Shown: positions 1-5,119 of the stretch, piece after piece | Layout of the letters: the number at the start of each line of letters is the position of its first letter | Numbering within the stretch: position 1 is the stretch's first letter | Source of the DNA: Deltaproteobacteria bacterium | GTDB lineage: Bacteria; Desulfobacterota; Desulfobulbia; Desulfobulbales; Desulfocapsaceae | Assembly (NCBI GenBank): GCA_021779275.1 | Contig: JAJYAX010000153.1 | Coordinates: forward strand, 1-5,119 | Direction: 5' to 3' | DNA: 5,119 nucleotides | Position numbers and translations under genes: made by a program | Notes under the pieces: model-generated | Databases searched by the model: none | What the model was told of the DNA's origin: nothing | What the model saw: the letters and a program-made list of their open reading frames with translations, nothing else

Positions 1-285
1 CGCAATTCTTAATTTCCGGAAAATGATATTGTTGGATAATCGCTTCTCCGGCTCAGGTTGCGGCCCTTCCCGCTTGCCGCGTCTCTCCCGAATCAACCCG
101 TTGAGAAAAATCGCCAGCTGGGTGTCAGTGCAGATTTCGAAGGCCAGATCGTCTTCTTTTTTTAACCAGGCACTGATCTGCTCCCGCGTCACCTGATGAC
201 CAGCCAGGCCGAAGAGGGCCACCATCTTCGCATCGCTGAAGTCAAAGGTGTAGCGAATACTTCTCAATATAGTGTTATTGTGCAT
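1..285 (-). CDS. DUF1456 / YehS-family protein, N-terminal part (cut by window edge)
   Basis: The ATG at 285-283 opens a frame of 95 codons that stays open to the left edge, so the 3' part of the gene is missing. The protein begins MHNNTILRSIRYTF, then has DAKMVALFGLAGHQVT, the AWLKKEDD motif (about residues 39-46), FLNGLIRERRGKREG (60-74) and NNIIFRKLRIA (85-95). This order closely matches E. coli YehS as I remember it (ILRSIRY, WLRKEDE, FLNGLI-EKRGK, NNNIVLKKLRIA). YehS has about 156 residues and two copies of the DUF1456 domain; here the first copy is complete and the second has just begun. The molecular function of the family is unknown to me. An in-frame ATG at 303-301 would add six residues, but similarity to YehS begins at 285 and neither start has a strong ribosome site. 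The gene lies downstream of the aldolase gene, on the same strand, beyond a probable terminator. Confidence 0.9.
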   Translation of the reverse strand, partial: MHNNTILRSIRYTFDFSDAKMVALFGLAGHQVTREQISAWLKKEDDLAFEICTDTQLAIFLNGLIRERRGKREGPQPEPEKRLSNNIIFRKLRIA

Positions 286-474
286 GGTATGCCGTGATAA
301 CATGTCCGCCCGGTTTCAGCATAAAAGCCTGAGAGAAAGCTTGGTGGGAGAGTAAAGAGATGTAGAGGAAGAAGGCCTATGCAGCCGGAGCACGCTCTTC
401 AAAAACAGAGCAAAATTGGTCGGAATGAGTATTCCGACCATTACAAGGGCTCGTAAGCACAGAACAATTATTTT
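286..474. other. Intergenic region between aldolase and DUF1456 genes
   Basis: This 189-bp stretch lies between two minus-strand genes. Its right part holds the hairpin listed separately. The left part (about 300-400) is purine-rich on the plus strand and must contain the promoter of the DUF1456 gene if that gene is transcribed alone. I could not pick out a convincing -35/-10 pair. No conserved small ORF was seen. Confidence 0.5.
412..440 (-). terminator. Probable rho-independent terminator after the aldolase gene
   Basis: Positions 417-426 and 431-440 form a perfect 10-bp inverted repeat (TGGTCGGAAT / ATTCCGACCA) with a 4-base loop, GAGT. On the minus strand the stem is followed by AATTTTG, a short T-run, and it starts 35 bases after the aldolase stop codon, where a terminator would be expected. 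The T-tract is only four bases and the stem is AT-rich at the loop end, so it may be a weak terminator. A palindromic regulator-binding site for the DUF1456 gene is the alternative. Confidence 0.55.
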
Positions 475-1425
475 CTAAAAGGTCTCGACGGTACCGCAGA
501 TGGTATCGTAATATTCCGTAATGGCATCCTTTTTGTCGGATTCCATTACGGCCATCGCCGTCCGGGGATGCTGGTTCATGGTCCCGGTCACCATGTAGGG
601 CACGGAGTATCCCCAGTCAATCTTCTCCCGCCAGGGGAAGATCTCCTCCTCGATGCACTTGATGAGCGGCCTGACCCGGAACTTCGGGTTTTTCAGGAAG
701 GAGAGGAGCAGCTCCAGCGGGCAGTTGCCGGCGCCCCGGCCGATGCCGTACAGGGTCCCGTCCAGGTAGTTGACGCCGTTGATGATGGCGCAGATGGTGT
801 TGGCAAAGGCCAGCTGCTGGTTGTTATGGAAGTGGGCGCCGATGGTCTTGCCGGGGAGCCGCTCGATGTACTTCTGGGCCAGGGTGTCGATGTCTTCCGA
901 ATAGAAGGCCCCGAATGAGTCCACCAGATAGATGACCGGCACCTCGCTCTTGTTCAGGTCCTCCAGGCATTCATTCAATTCCCGCAAGCCCACGGTGGAG
1001 ACCGCCATCAGGTTGATGGTCGTCTCATAGCCTTTTTCCTTGCAATGGTGGGCAAGGGCGATGGCCGAATCGGTCTGATGGACATAGCAGGCAACCCGGA
1101 CCATGTCCAGTGAGCTTTCGGAGCACAGGGGAATATCATCATATTCGATCCGGCCGATGTCGGCCATGGCCGAGAGTTTGATCCGCTTTTCGCCTTTGCC
1201 GATGATCTTGCGCAGGTCTTCCTCGAAGCAGAACTTCCACGGGCCGTATACCTTCCGGTCAAAGGCGGCCTCCGAGCTCAGATAGCCGATCTCCATATAG
1301 TCAACACCGGCATCGGCCAGTGCGTTATAGACGCTTTTGACAAATTTTTCCGTGAACTGCCATTTGTTCATCAACCCGCCGTCGCGAACCGTACAATCGA
1401 TAACCTTGATCTCTTTCTTATACAT
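475..1425 (-). CDS. DRE-TIM metallolyase (aldolase / HMG-CoA lyase-like), substrate unknown
   Basis: This is a 316-residue TIM-barrel enzyme of the superfamily that includes HMG-CoA lyase, 4-hydroxy-2-oxovalerate aldolase and isopropylmalate/homocitrate synthases. It carries the N-terminal signature DCTVRDGG (10-17), with the Arg14-Asp15 pair of the DRE motif; Glu45 in YMEIGY is the likely third member. VDSFGAF lies at 168-174, the metal-binding HFHNN at 198-202 (His198, His200), and the glycine-rich GIGRGAGN at 227-234. By analogy with the family, a divalent metal held by Asp15 and the two His would promote C-C bond cleavage or formation in the cytoplasm. The length fits an aldolase-like catalytic domain without the regulatory domain of the synthases. 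The frame extends 28 codons further upstream, but ATG 1425 is preferred because of its ribosome site and because the DCTVRDGG strand normally starts within about ten residues. No acylating aldehyde dehydrogenase or other pathway partner is adjacent, so the substrate is open. Confidence 0.9.
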   Translation of the reverse strand: MYKKEIKVIDCTVRDGGLMNKWQFTEKFVKSVYNALADAGVDYMEIGYLSSEAAFDRKVYGPWKFCFEEDLRKIIGKGEKRIKLSAMADIGRIEYDDIPLCSESSLDMVRVACYVHQTDSAIALAHHCKEKGYETTINLMAVSTVGLRELNECLEDLNKSEVPVIYLVDSFGAFYSEDIDTLAQKYIERLPGKTIGAHFHNNQQLAFANTICAIINGVNYLDGTLYGIGRGAGNCPLELLLSFLKNPKFRVRPLIKCIEEEIFPWREKIDWGYSVPYMVTGTMNQHPRTAMAVMESDKKDAITEYYDTICGTVETF

Positions 1426-1594
1426 GCTTTTCTCCCGCGGCCAGAACCGTCTGCCTGCTGCCTGTTTGTCGAGTATTGTCCGGAAACGCGGCACGGGTCC
1501 AGGTGCCATCCGAATCCGAGGACACAGTAACTAACAATAAAAAACGCGAATAATCAAGTCCCTGGTGTAAAATTGTACGGGCGGCGCCTGCACG
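1426..1594. other. Intergenic region between ABC-F and aldolase genes
   Basis: This is a 169-bp gap between two minus-strand genes. About 1530-1575 is AT-rich with a plus-strand A-run (1539-1544) next to CGCG. I found no clean hairpin before the resulting T-run on the minus strand, so an intrinsic terminator for the ABC-F gene is not supported. A promoter for the aldolase gene could sit here, with TTGATT or TTTACA as a possible -35 element, but no good -10 element at the right spacing was found. Confidence 0.4.
1432..1436 (-). promoter_or_regulatory. Ribosome binding site choosing the aldolase start
   Basis: On the minus strand GGGAG lies six bases before the ATG at 1425-1423. It supports this start over the longer frame beginning at 1509, whose extra 28 residues look unlike an enzyme N-terminus. 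Confidence 0.6.
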
Positions 1595-3217
1595 TTATTT
1601 CTTTCGGCTGAATTCTTCTCTCATCTGCTGGATGTCCGGATTTTCCAGATAGTCGTCATAGGGCATTGATCGATCAATTGTGCCGCCCGGCAGGATCTCG
1701 ATAATCCGGTTGGCCACCGTGGCCACCAGGGTATGGTCATGGGAGGAGAAGAGGATGATCTCCGGGAAGGCGCTCAGGCCGTTGTTCAAGGCCTCGATGG
1801 ATTCCAGATCCAGGTGGTTGGTCGGCTCGTCCAGGATCAGCGCGTTGGCATCCGAGAGCATCATCCGGGACAGCATACAGCGGACCCGCTCGCCGCCCGA
1901 GAGCACGCTGGTCTTCTTCAGGGCCTCGTCGCCGGAGAACAGCATCTTGCCCAGGAACCCCCGGGCGAAGCTCTCCCCCTCGGTGGCCGGGGCGTATTGA
2001 CCGAGCCATTCCACCAGGTTGATGTCCTGCTTAAAGAACATCTCGTTTTCTTTCGGAAAGTATGAGGTGCTCATGGTCACCCCCCAGCGGAACTTGCCCG
2101 CATCCGGCTGCAGCTCTCCCACGAGAATCCTGAACAGGGTGGTCTTCGGGACGCCATTGCTGCCGACAAACGCGATCTTGTCACCCTTGTGGACGGTGAG
2201 GGTGAAGTCGCGCAGGAGCTCCACGCCATCTGCGGATTTGCAGAGCCCGTCGATCTCGAGGATCACGTCGCCGCACGGCCGCCCCGGTTTGAAATGGATG
2301 AAGGGGTATTTCCGCGATGAGGCGGGCAGGTCTTCGATATTCAGTTTTTCCAGGAGTTTTTTCCTCGAGGTGGCCTGCCGGGCCTTGGAGGCGTTGGACG
2401 AAAAGCGCTGGATGAATTCTTTGAGCTCCTTGGCCTTGGCGGCATCCTTCCGGTTCTGATCCTGTTTCTGTTTCAGGGAGAGCTGGCTGGCCTGGTACCA
2501 GAAGTCGTAGTTGCCGGTATAGACCTGGATCCGGCCGAAATCGATATCGGCCATATGGGTGCAGACCTGGTTCAGAAAATGACGGTCATGGGAGACGATG
2601 ATCACGGTATTCTGAAACCGTTCGAGGAAGCCTTCCAGCCAGGTGATGGAGCGGGTGTCCAGATTGTTGGTCGGCTCGTCCAACAGCAGGATGTCGGGGT
2701 TGCCGAAGAGGGCCTGGGCGAGAAGGACCCGGACCTTCTCGCCGCCGCTCAGCTCTTTCATCTTCTTGCCGCGGATCTCTTCCGGGATGCCGAGACCGGA
2801 GAGCAGGATCGCCGCTTCGGACTCGATGTCATAGCCATTCAATTCGGCAAATTCCGCCTCCAGCTCGCCGCTCCTGATGCCGTCCGCCTCGGTGAACTCG
2901 GCCTTGGCGTAGATCGCGTCCCGCTCCCGCATCACCTCATAAAGGCGCTTATGGCCGATCAGCACGGTGTCGGAAACAATCTCCTCGTCAAAGGCGAACT
3001 GGTCCTGGCTGAGCACCGCAATCCGTTCACCTGCGCCGACAAAGACCTCTCCTTTATCCGGCTCGAACCGATTGGCCAGGATCTTCAGAAAGGTGGTCTT
3101 TCCGGAACCGTTGGCGCCGATAACGCCGTAACAGTTGCCGGCGGTAAACTTAATATTGACGTCTTTGAAGATAACCCTCTTGCCATAGGCAAGGGAGATG
3201 TTTGATGCTTGTATCAT
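1595..3217 (-). CDS. ABC-F family ATPase, YbiT-type (ribosome-associated translation factor)
   Basis: This soluble 540-residue protein has two ABC ATPase domains and no membrane segment. Domain 1 has Walker A GANGSGKTT (34-42), signature LSGGEK (156-161), Walker B with DEPTNNLD (180-187) and SHDR (209-212). A charged, helical linker rich in Lys and Gln follows (about 242-310), which is the interdomain element ABC-F proteins push into the ribosomal E site. Domain 2 has a degenerate Walker A, GSNGVPKTT (352-360), then LSGGER (439-444), DEPTNHLD (463-470) and SSHDH (491-495). The linker, the short insert at about 92-135 and the C-terminal PYDDYLEN stretch match YbiT-like members; their usual role is ATP-dependent adjustment of translation. 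A target-protection resistance role is possible but nothing points to it. ATG 3217 is chosen because MIQASNISLAYG is the normal domain start; a GTG at 3310 would add 31 residues of no recognisable character. No strong ribosome site precedes either start. Confidence 0.95.
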   Translation of the reverse strand: MIQASNISLAYGKRVIFKDVNIKFTAGNCYGVIGANGSGKTTFLKILANRFEPDKGEVFVGAGERIAVLSQDQFAFDEEIVSDTVLIGHKRLYEVMRERDAIYAKAEFTEADGIRSGELEAEFAELNGYDIESEAAILLSGLGIPEEIRGKKMKELSGGEKVRVLLAQALFGNPDILLLDEPTNNLDTRSITWLEGFLERFQNTVIIVSHDRHFLNQVCTHMADIDFGRIQVYTGNYDFWYQASQLSLKQKQDQNRKDAAKAKELKEFIQRFSSNASKARQATSRKKLLEKLNIEDLPASSRKYPFIHFKPGRPCGDVILEIDGLCKSADGVELLRDFTLTVHKGDKIAFVGSNGVPKTTLFRILVGELQPDAGKFRWGVTMSTSYFPKENEMFFKQDINLVEWLGQYAPATEGESFARGFLGKMLFSGDEALKKTSVLSGGERVRCMLSRMMLSDANALILDEPTNHLDLESIEALNNGLSAFPEIILFSSHDHTLVATVANRIIEILPGGTIDRSMPYDDYLENPDIQQMREEFSRKK

Positions 3218-3302
3218 GGTTGTTGACTTGAAGGGTAGAGGCTCATCGTGGTCTGGAGACAGTGGTGCGGAGTGATCAGAAGCCGCAGTAAAGGTTGGGG
3301 AG

Positions 3303-3330
3303 ATTAGCACGAGTCAGGCGCCTTTGGCAA
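3303..3330 (-). promoter_or_regulatory. Possible promoter of the ABC-F gene
   Basis: On the minus strand TTGCCA (3330-3325) matches five of six bases of a sigma-70 -35 box. Sixteen bases on, GCTAAT (3308-3303) matches four of six of a -10 box. A start near 3296 would give a leader of about 80 bases. This rests on consensus matching by eye only. Confidence 0.25.
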
Positions 3331-3360
3331 GCAAATACGACGGAAGTGCAAAGATAAGAC

Positions 3361-3389
3361 TGGAAAGCAGGTGACGAACGGACTAGAAT
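3361..3389 (+). promoter_or_regulatory. Possible promoter of the amidohydrolase gene
   Basis: TAGAAT at 3384-3389 matches five of six bases of a -10 box. Seventeen bases upstream, TGGAAA at 3361-3366 matches four of six of a -35 box. The predicted leader would be about 55-60 bases and contain the small GCCGG/CCGGC hairpin. Assigned by eye and weak. Confidence 0.25.
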
Positions 3390-3439
3390 GCGGACGCGTT
3401 TCTCTTCTATCTGCCGGCCTCCGGCTTCCGATATCTAAA

Positions 3440-3444
3440 AAGGA
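3440..3444 (+). promoter_or_regulatory. Ribosome binding site of the amidohydrolase
   Basis: AAGGA stands nine bases before the ATG at 3454. It fixes this start, which also places the metal-binding HTH motif at residues 6-8 as expected for the family. Confidence 0.6.
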
Positions 3445-3453
3445 TACATCATC

Positions 3454-4347
3454 ATGATTATTGATATTCATACCCATGCCTTCCCGCAGTCGATCCGGAC
3501 TGAACGCGCTCGATTTTTTACCGGAGAACCTGCCTTTCGCCTGCTCTACGAATCACCCAAGGCCCTGCTGGTGGGCGCTGCCGATATCGTCGCCATGATG
3601 GATGAGCAGGGTGTGGACAAGAGCGTGATCTTCGGCTTCCCCTGGCAGAATATCGAGACCTGCAGGATCAACAACGACTATATCATCGAGGCGGTGGGCC
3701 GGTATCCTGAACGGCTGATCGGCTTCTGCTGCGTTGACCCGCTGCATCCGGAGGCCGCAGCCGAGGTGGAACGCTGTCTGCAGGCCGGGCTGCAGGGGGT
3801 CGGCGAGCTGGCCTTCTATACCTCGGGCATCGACAGCCGGTGTCTGGCGAGCCTGGACCCGATCATGGCCCTGGCGCGCCGCTTTGATTGTCCGGTCATG
3901 CTCCATACCAACGAGCCGGTGGGGCACCAGTATCCCGGCAAGAGCCCGAACACCCTGATGCAGATCTATAGCCTGGCGCAGCGGTTTGCCGCCAATCGCA
4001 TCATTCTGGCCCATTGGGGCGGCGGCATTTTCTTCTATGCCCTCCTGAAAAAGGAGGTGCGGGAGACCCTGGCCAATATCTGGTTCGACACGGCGGCCTC
4101 TCCCTACCTCTACCAGCCGGAGATCTATGCCCAGGCCCTGATTCTTGCCGGGGAGGACAAGATTCTTTTCGGCAGCGATTTCCCGCTCCTGAAACCAAAG
4201 CGATATTTCAAGGACCTGGAGCAGACCGGCCTGTCCAGGGGCCAGAAGGCGGCTGTCTGCGGCCTTAATGCCGCGAAGGTCTTGAAGATAGAAGAGCACC
4301 GTTGCCCAGAAGAAACGCAGCGGCAAGAATGCCGTTCAGGGTCCTGA
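3454..4347 (+). CDS. Metal-dependent amidohydrolase, Amidohydro_2-type TIM barrel
   Basis: This 297-residue cytoplasmic protein belongs to the amidohydrolase superfamily branch that includes ACMSD-like decarboxylases and 2-pyrone-4,6-dicarboxylate hydrolase. The metal-site residues expected for the fold are present: DIHTH (His6, His8) on strand 1, MLHTNE (His151), AHWGGG (His187) and FGSDFP (Asp242). Glu118 in GVGELAF may be a further active-site residue. YPERLIGFCCVDP (84-96) is typical of this branch, where members decarboxylate or hydrolyse small aromatic or lactone-like acids. The substrate cannot be assigned. The barrel normally ends near NAAKVLKI (about 273-280); the last 17 residues (EEHRCPEE onward) are charged, contain two Cys, and look like an unconserved tail. 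The gene stands alone on the plus strand, divergent from the ABC-F gene and convergent with the Fe-S gene. It could instead be annotated simply as a TIM-barrel hydrolase of unknown function. Confidence 0.92.
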   Translation: MIIDIHTHAFPQSIRTERARFFTGEPAFRLLYESPKALLVGAADIVAMMDEQGVDKSVIFGFPWQNIETCRINNDYIIEAVGRYPERLIGFCCVDPLHPEAAAEVERCLQAGLQGVGELAFYTSGIDSRCLASLDPIMALARRFDCPVMLHTNEPVGHQYPGKSPNTLMQIYSLAQRFAANRIILAHWGGGIFFYALLKKEVRETLANIWFDTAASPYLYQPEIYAQALILAGEDKILFGSDFPLLKPKRYFKDLEQTGLSRGQKAAVCGLNAAKVLKIEEHRCPEETQRQECRSGS

Positions 4348-4498
4348 GATTGAGGGCGGAGAGGAAAAATCCCTCCTTGAAGGCCGATGCCGGGATGATA
4401 AGCAGGGTCTGGGGGCAGGGCCATAGACCGGCAACTTCTTCATCATGGTTATCCTGAAAGATTAAAATTTGAAAGGGGTTCTCTCGTGCCTGCGCCTG
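4348..4498. other. Convergent intergenic region between amidohydrolase and Fe-S genes
   Basis: Two genes face each other across 151 bp, so terminators would be expected. I see only a weak imperfect hairpin (GGTCT at about 4407-4411 pairing with AGACC at about 4425-4429) with no T-run, and no convincing intrinsic terminator for either gene. On the minus strand the frame of the Fe-S gene stays open beyond its stop codon through this whole region. Confidence 0.45.
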
Positions 4499-5119
4499 TT
4501 ACTGGCTTATACCAGCCAGTCCTGTCCCCGCAACGGCGGAGAGGACTGCCATAAGGAAAAGGAGCCGAAACCATGGTCTCTTTCTGTTCGCTTGAGGCGC
4601 CAGCACAAAGGTGCGCTCCCTGGTCCGCGCCCCGCTGCTGTTTTTCCGCAGGCGTCTTTTTAGTCGTAGTCTGTTGAGATACGTAACCGGGGCCCTGGAA
4701 ACTAAAGCCTTGCCGGCAAGGGTCCGTTCCGGCTCAAAGAGCAGATCGAGGAGATGGTCGGTGGGGGTCAATATCGAAAGCGAGCCCGCGCAACCGGCGC
4801 AGTAGGTGAGAATACGATCCCCTCTTGCCTCCCGGATGCGAAGCCGGCCCCATTGCCGGGCCAGGTCCCCGGCCACACAGCCGGCGGCGCCCCCTTCGCC
4901 GCAGCAGACTGTTCGTTTCCCGGAATGTTCCATCTCGCGGATTGTCAGACCATGGGAGCGGATAAGTGTCCGGGCGGCATCGTGGATCCCTGTTTCCATG
5001 CGGATGACGCAGGGGTCGTGAACGGTGACGATGCCGCTGTGTTGTTTTTCCGGAATACAGGCGCGGGCCGCCAGATATTCATAGACCGTTTTAACCACAA
5101 GACCTTCCCCGTATTGGGA
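4499..5119 (-). CDS. CCG-domain Fe-S oxidoreductase (HdrB/GlpC-like), C-terminal part with a terminal hydrophobic helix
   Basis: The frame is open to the right edge (seven codons, SQYGEGL, precede the GTG at 5098), so the N-terminus lies outside and 206 residues are visible. They contain one cysteine-rich CCG domain: HDPC (Cys37), then CCGEGG (Cys72-Cys73) and CAGC (Cys107, Cys110), i.e. C-x34-CCG-x32-CxxC. This is close to the consensus of heterodisulfide reductase subunit B/D, GlpC and glycolate oxidase GlcF, where it binds a noncubane Fe-S cluster and passes electrons. The missing part probably carries a first CCG repeat and ferredoxin-type clusters. After a basic stretch (NRLRLKRRLRK) and a linker, the protein ends in RPWF and about 20 hydrophobic residues (184-204), a likely membrane anchor, then stops at once with TAA. 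That tail is not part of the usual CCG protein. Redox partner and substrate are unknown. Confidence 0.87.
   Translation of the reverse strand, partial: SQYGEGLVVKTVYEYLAARACIPEKQHSGIVTVHDPCVIRMETGIHDAARTLIRSHGLTIREMEHSGKRTVCCGEGGAAGCVAGDLARQWGRLRIREARGDRILTYCAGCAGSLSILTPTDHLLDLLFEPERTLAGKALVSRAPVTYLNRLRLKRRLRKNSSGARTRERTFVLAPQANRKRPWFRLLFLMAVLSAVAGTGLAGISQ

Larger units (their letters stand above)
3218..3453. other. Divergent intergenic region between ABC-F and amidohydrolase genes
   Basis: These 236 bp separate two genes read outward in opposite directions, so promoters for both should lie here. Candidate elements are listed separately. A short hairpin (GCCGG 3413-3417 / CCGGC 3421-3425, loop CCT) sits in the probable leader of the amidohydrolase, ahead of its ribosome site. 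It is too small to call a riboswitch. No small gene was recognised. Confidence 0.5.

Noticed and set aside
568..918. Plus-strand 116-codon open frame
   Set aside because: It is antisense to the C-terminal half of the aldolase and rich in Gly, Val and Asp in the manner of shadow frames.
1426..1509. 28-codon N-terminal extension of the aldolase
   Set aside because: The extension is Arg/Pro-rich and unlike the family, and a good ribosome site sits just before ATG 1425.
1817..2682. 17-base direct repeat GTTGGTCGGCTCGTCCA at 1817-1833 and 2666-2682
   Set aside because: Both copies encode the DEPTN Walker B segment of the two ATPase domains of one gene. It reflects domain duplication, not a mobile or regulatory repeat.
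2555..3205. Plus-strand 216-codon open frame
   Set aside because: It lies wholly antisense to the first ATPase domain of the ABC-F gene, whose motifs are intact. Long antisense frames are common opposite GC-rich genes and this translation matches no family I know.
3413..3425. GCCGG-CCT-CCGGC hairpin as a riboswitch or attenuator
   Set aside because: A single 5-bp stem with no conserved flanking elements is too little to support a riboswitch.
3553..4326. Minus-strand 257-codon open frame
   Set aside because: It is antisense to the amidohydrolase, which has a ribosome site and all metal-binding residues. The minus-strand product has no recognisable motif.
4336..4446. Minus-strand 36-residue ORF with a plausible AGGA five bases before ATG
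   Set aside because: It starts MMKKLPVYG but is then rich in Pro, Arg and Ser with no hydrophobic or conserved segment, and it overlaps the end of the amidohydrolase. The ribosome-site match is probably chance.
4469..4663. Plus-strand 64-codon frame opposite the Fe-S gene tail
   Set aside because: It uses a TTG start, has no conserved sequence, and mostly overlaps the Fe-S coding region antisense.

Overview
The window reads as ordinary chromosomal DNA from a moderately GC-rich Gram-negative bacterium. An anaerobic member of the Desulfobacterota (delta-proteobacterial sulfate or metal reducers) fits best. The reasons are the CCG-type Fe-S oxidoreductase, the stand-alone aldolase-fold enzyme and the small amidohydrolase together, but the assignment is inferred from protein style, not from a marker gene. 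No RNA gene, insertion sequence, CRISPR array or phage gene was seen.

Layout. Positions 1-285 (minus) hold the first 95 codons of a DUF1456/YehS-type protein that runs off the left edge. Positions 475-1425 (minus) encode a DRE-TIM metallolyase (aldolase/HMG-CoA lyase-like), followed by a 10-bp perfect hairpin that is probably its terminator. Positions 1595-3217 (minus) encode a two-domain ABC-F ATPase of the YbiT type. A 236-bp divergent intergenic region separates it from a plus-strand amidohydrolase at 3454-4347. Positions 4499-5119 (minus) hold the C-terminal part of a heterodisulfide-reductase-like Fe-S protein that enters from the right edge and ends in one hydrophobic helix. The amidohydrolase and Fe-S genes converge across a 151-bp gap.

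The genes do not form an obvious pathway. The three left-hand genes share a strand but are separated by 169 and 189 bp, so each may be its own unit. The ABC-F protein acts on the ribosome. The aldolase and amidohydrolase are metal-dependent TIM-barrel enzymes whose substrates cannot be read from this context. The Fe-S protein is a redox component whose partners lie outside the window. No clear new system was found. The items most worth a second look are the degenerate second Walker A of the ABC-F protein and the abrupt C-terminus of the Fe-S protein.
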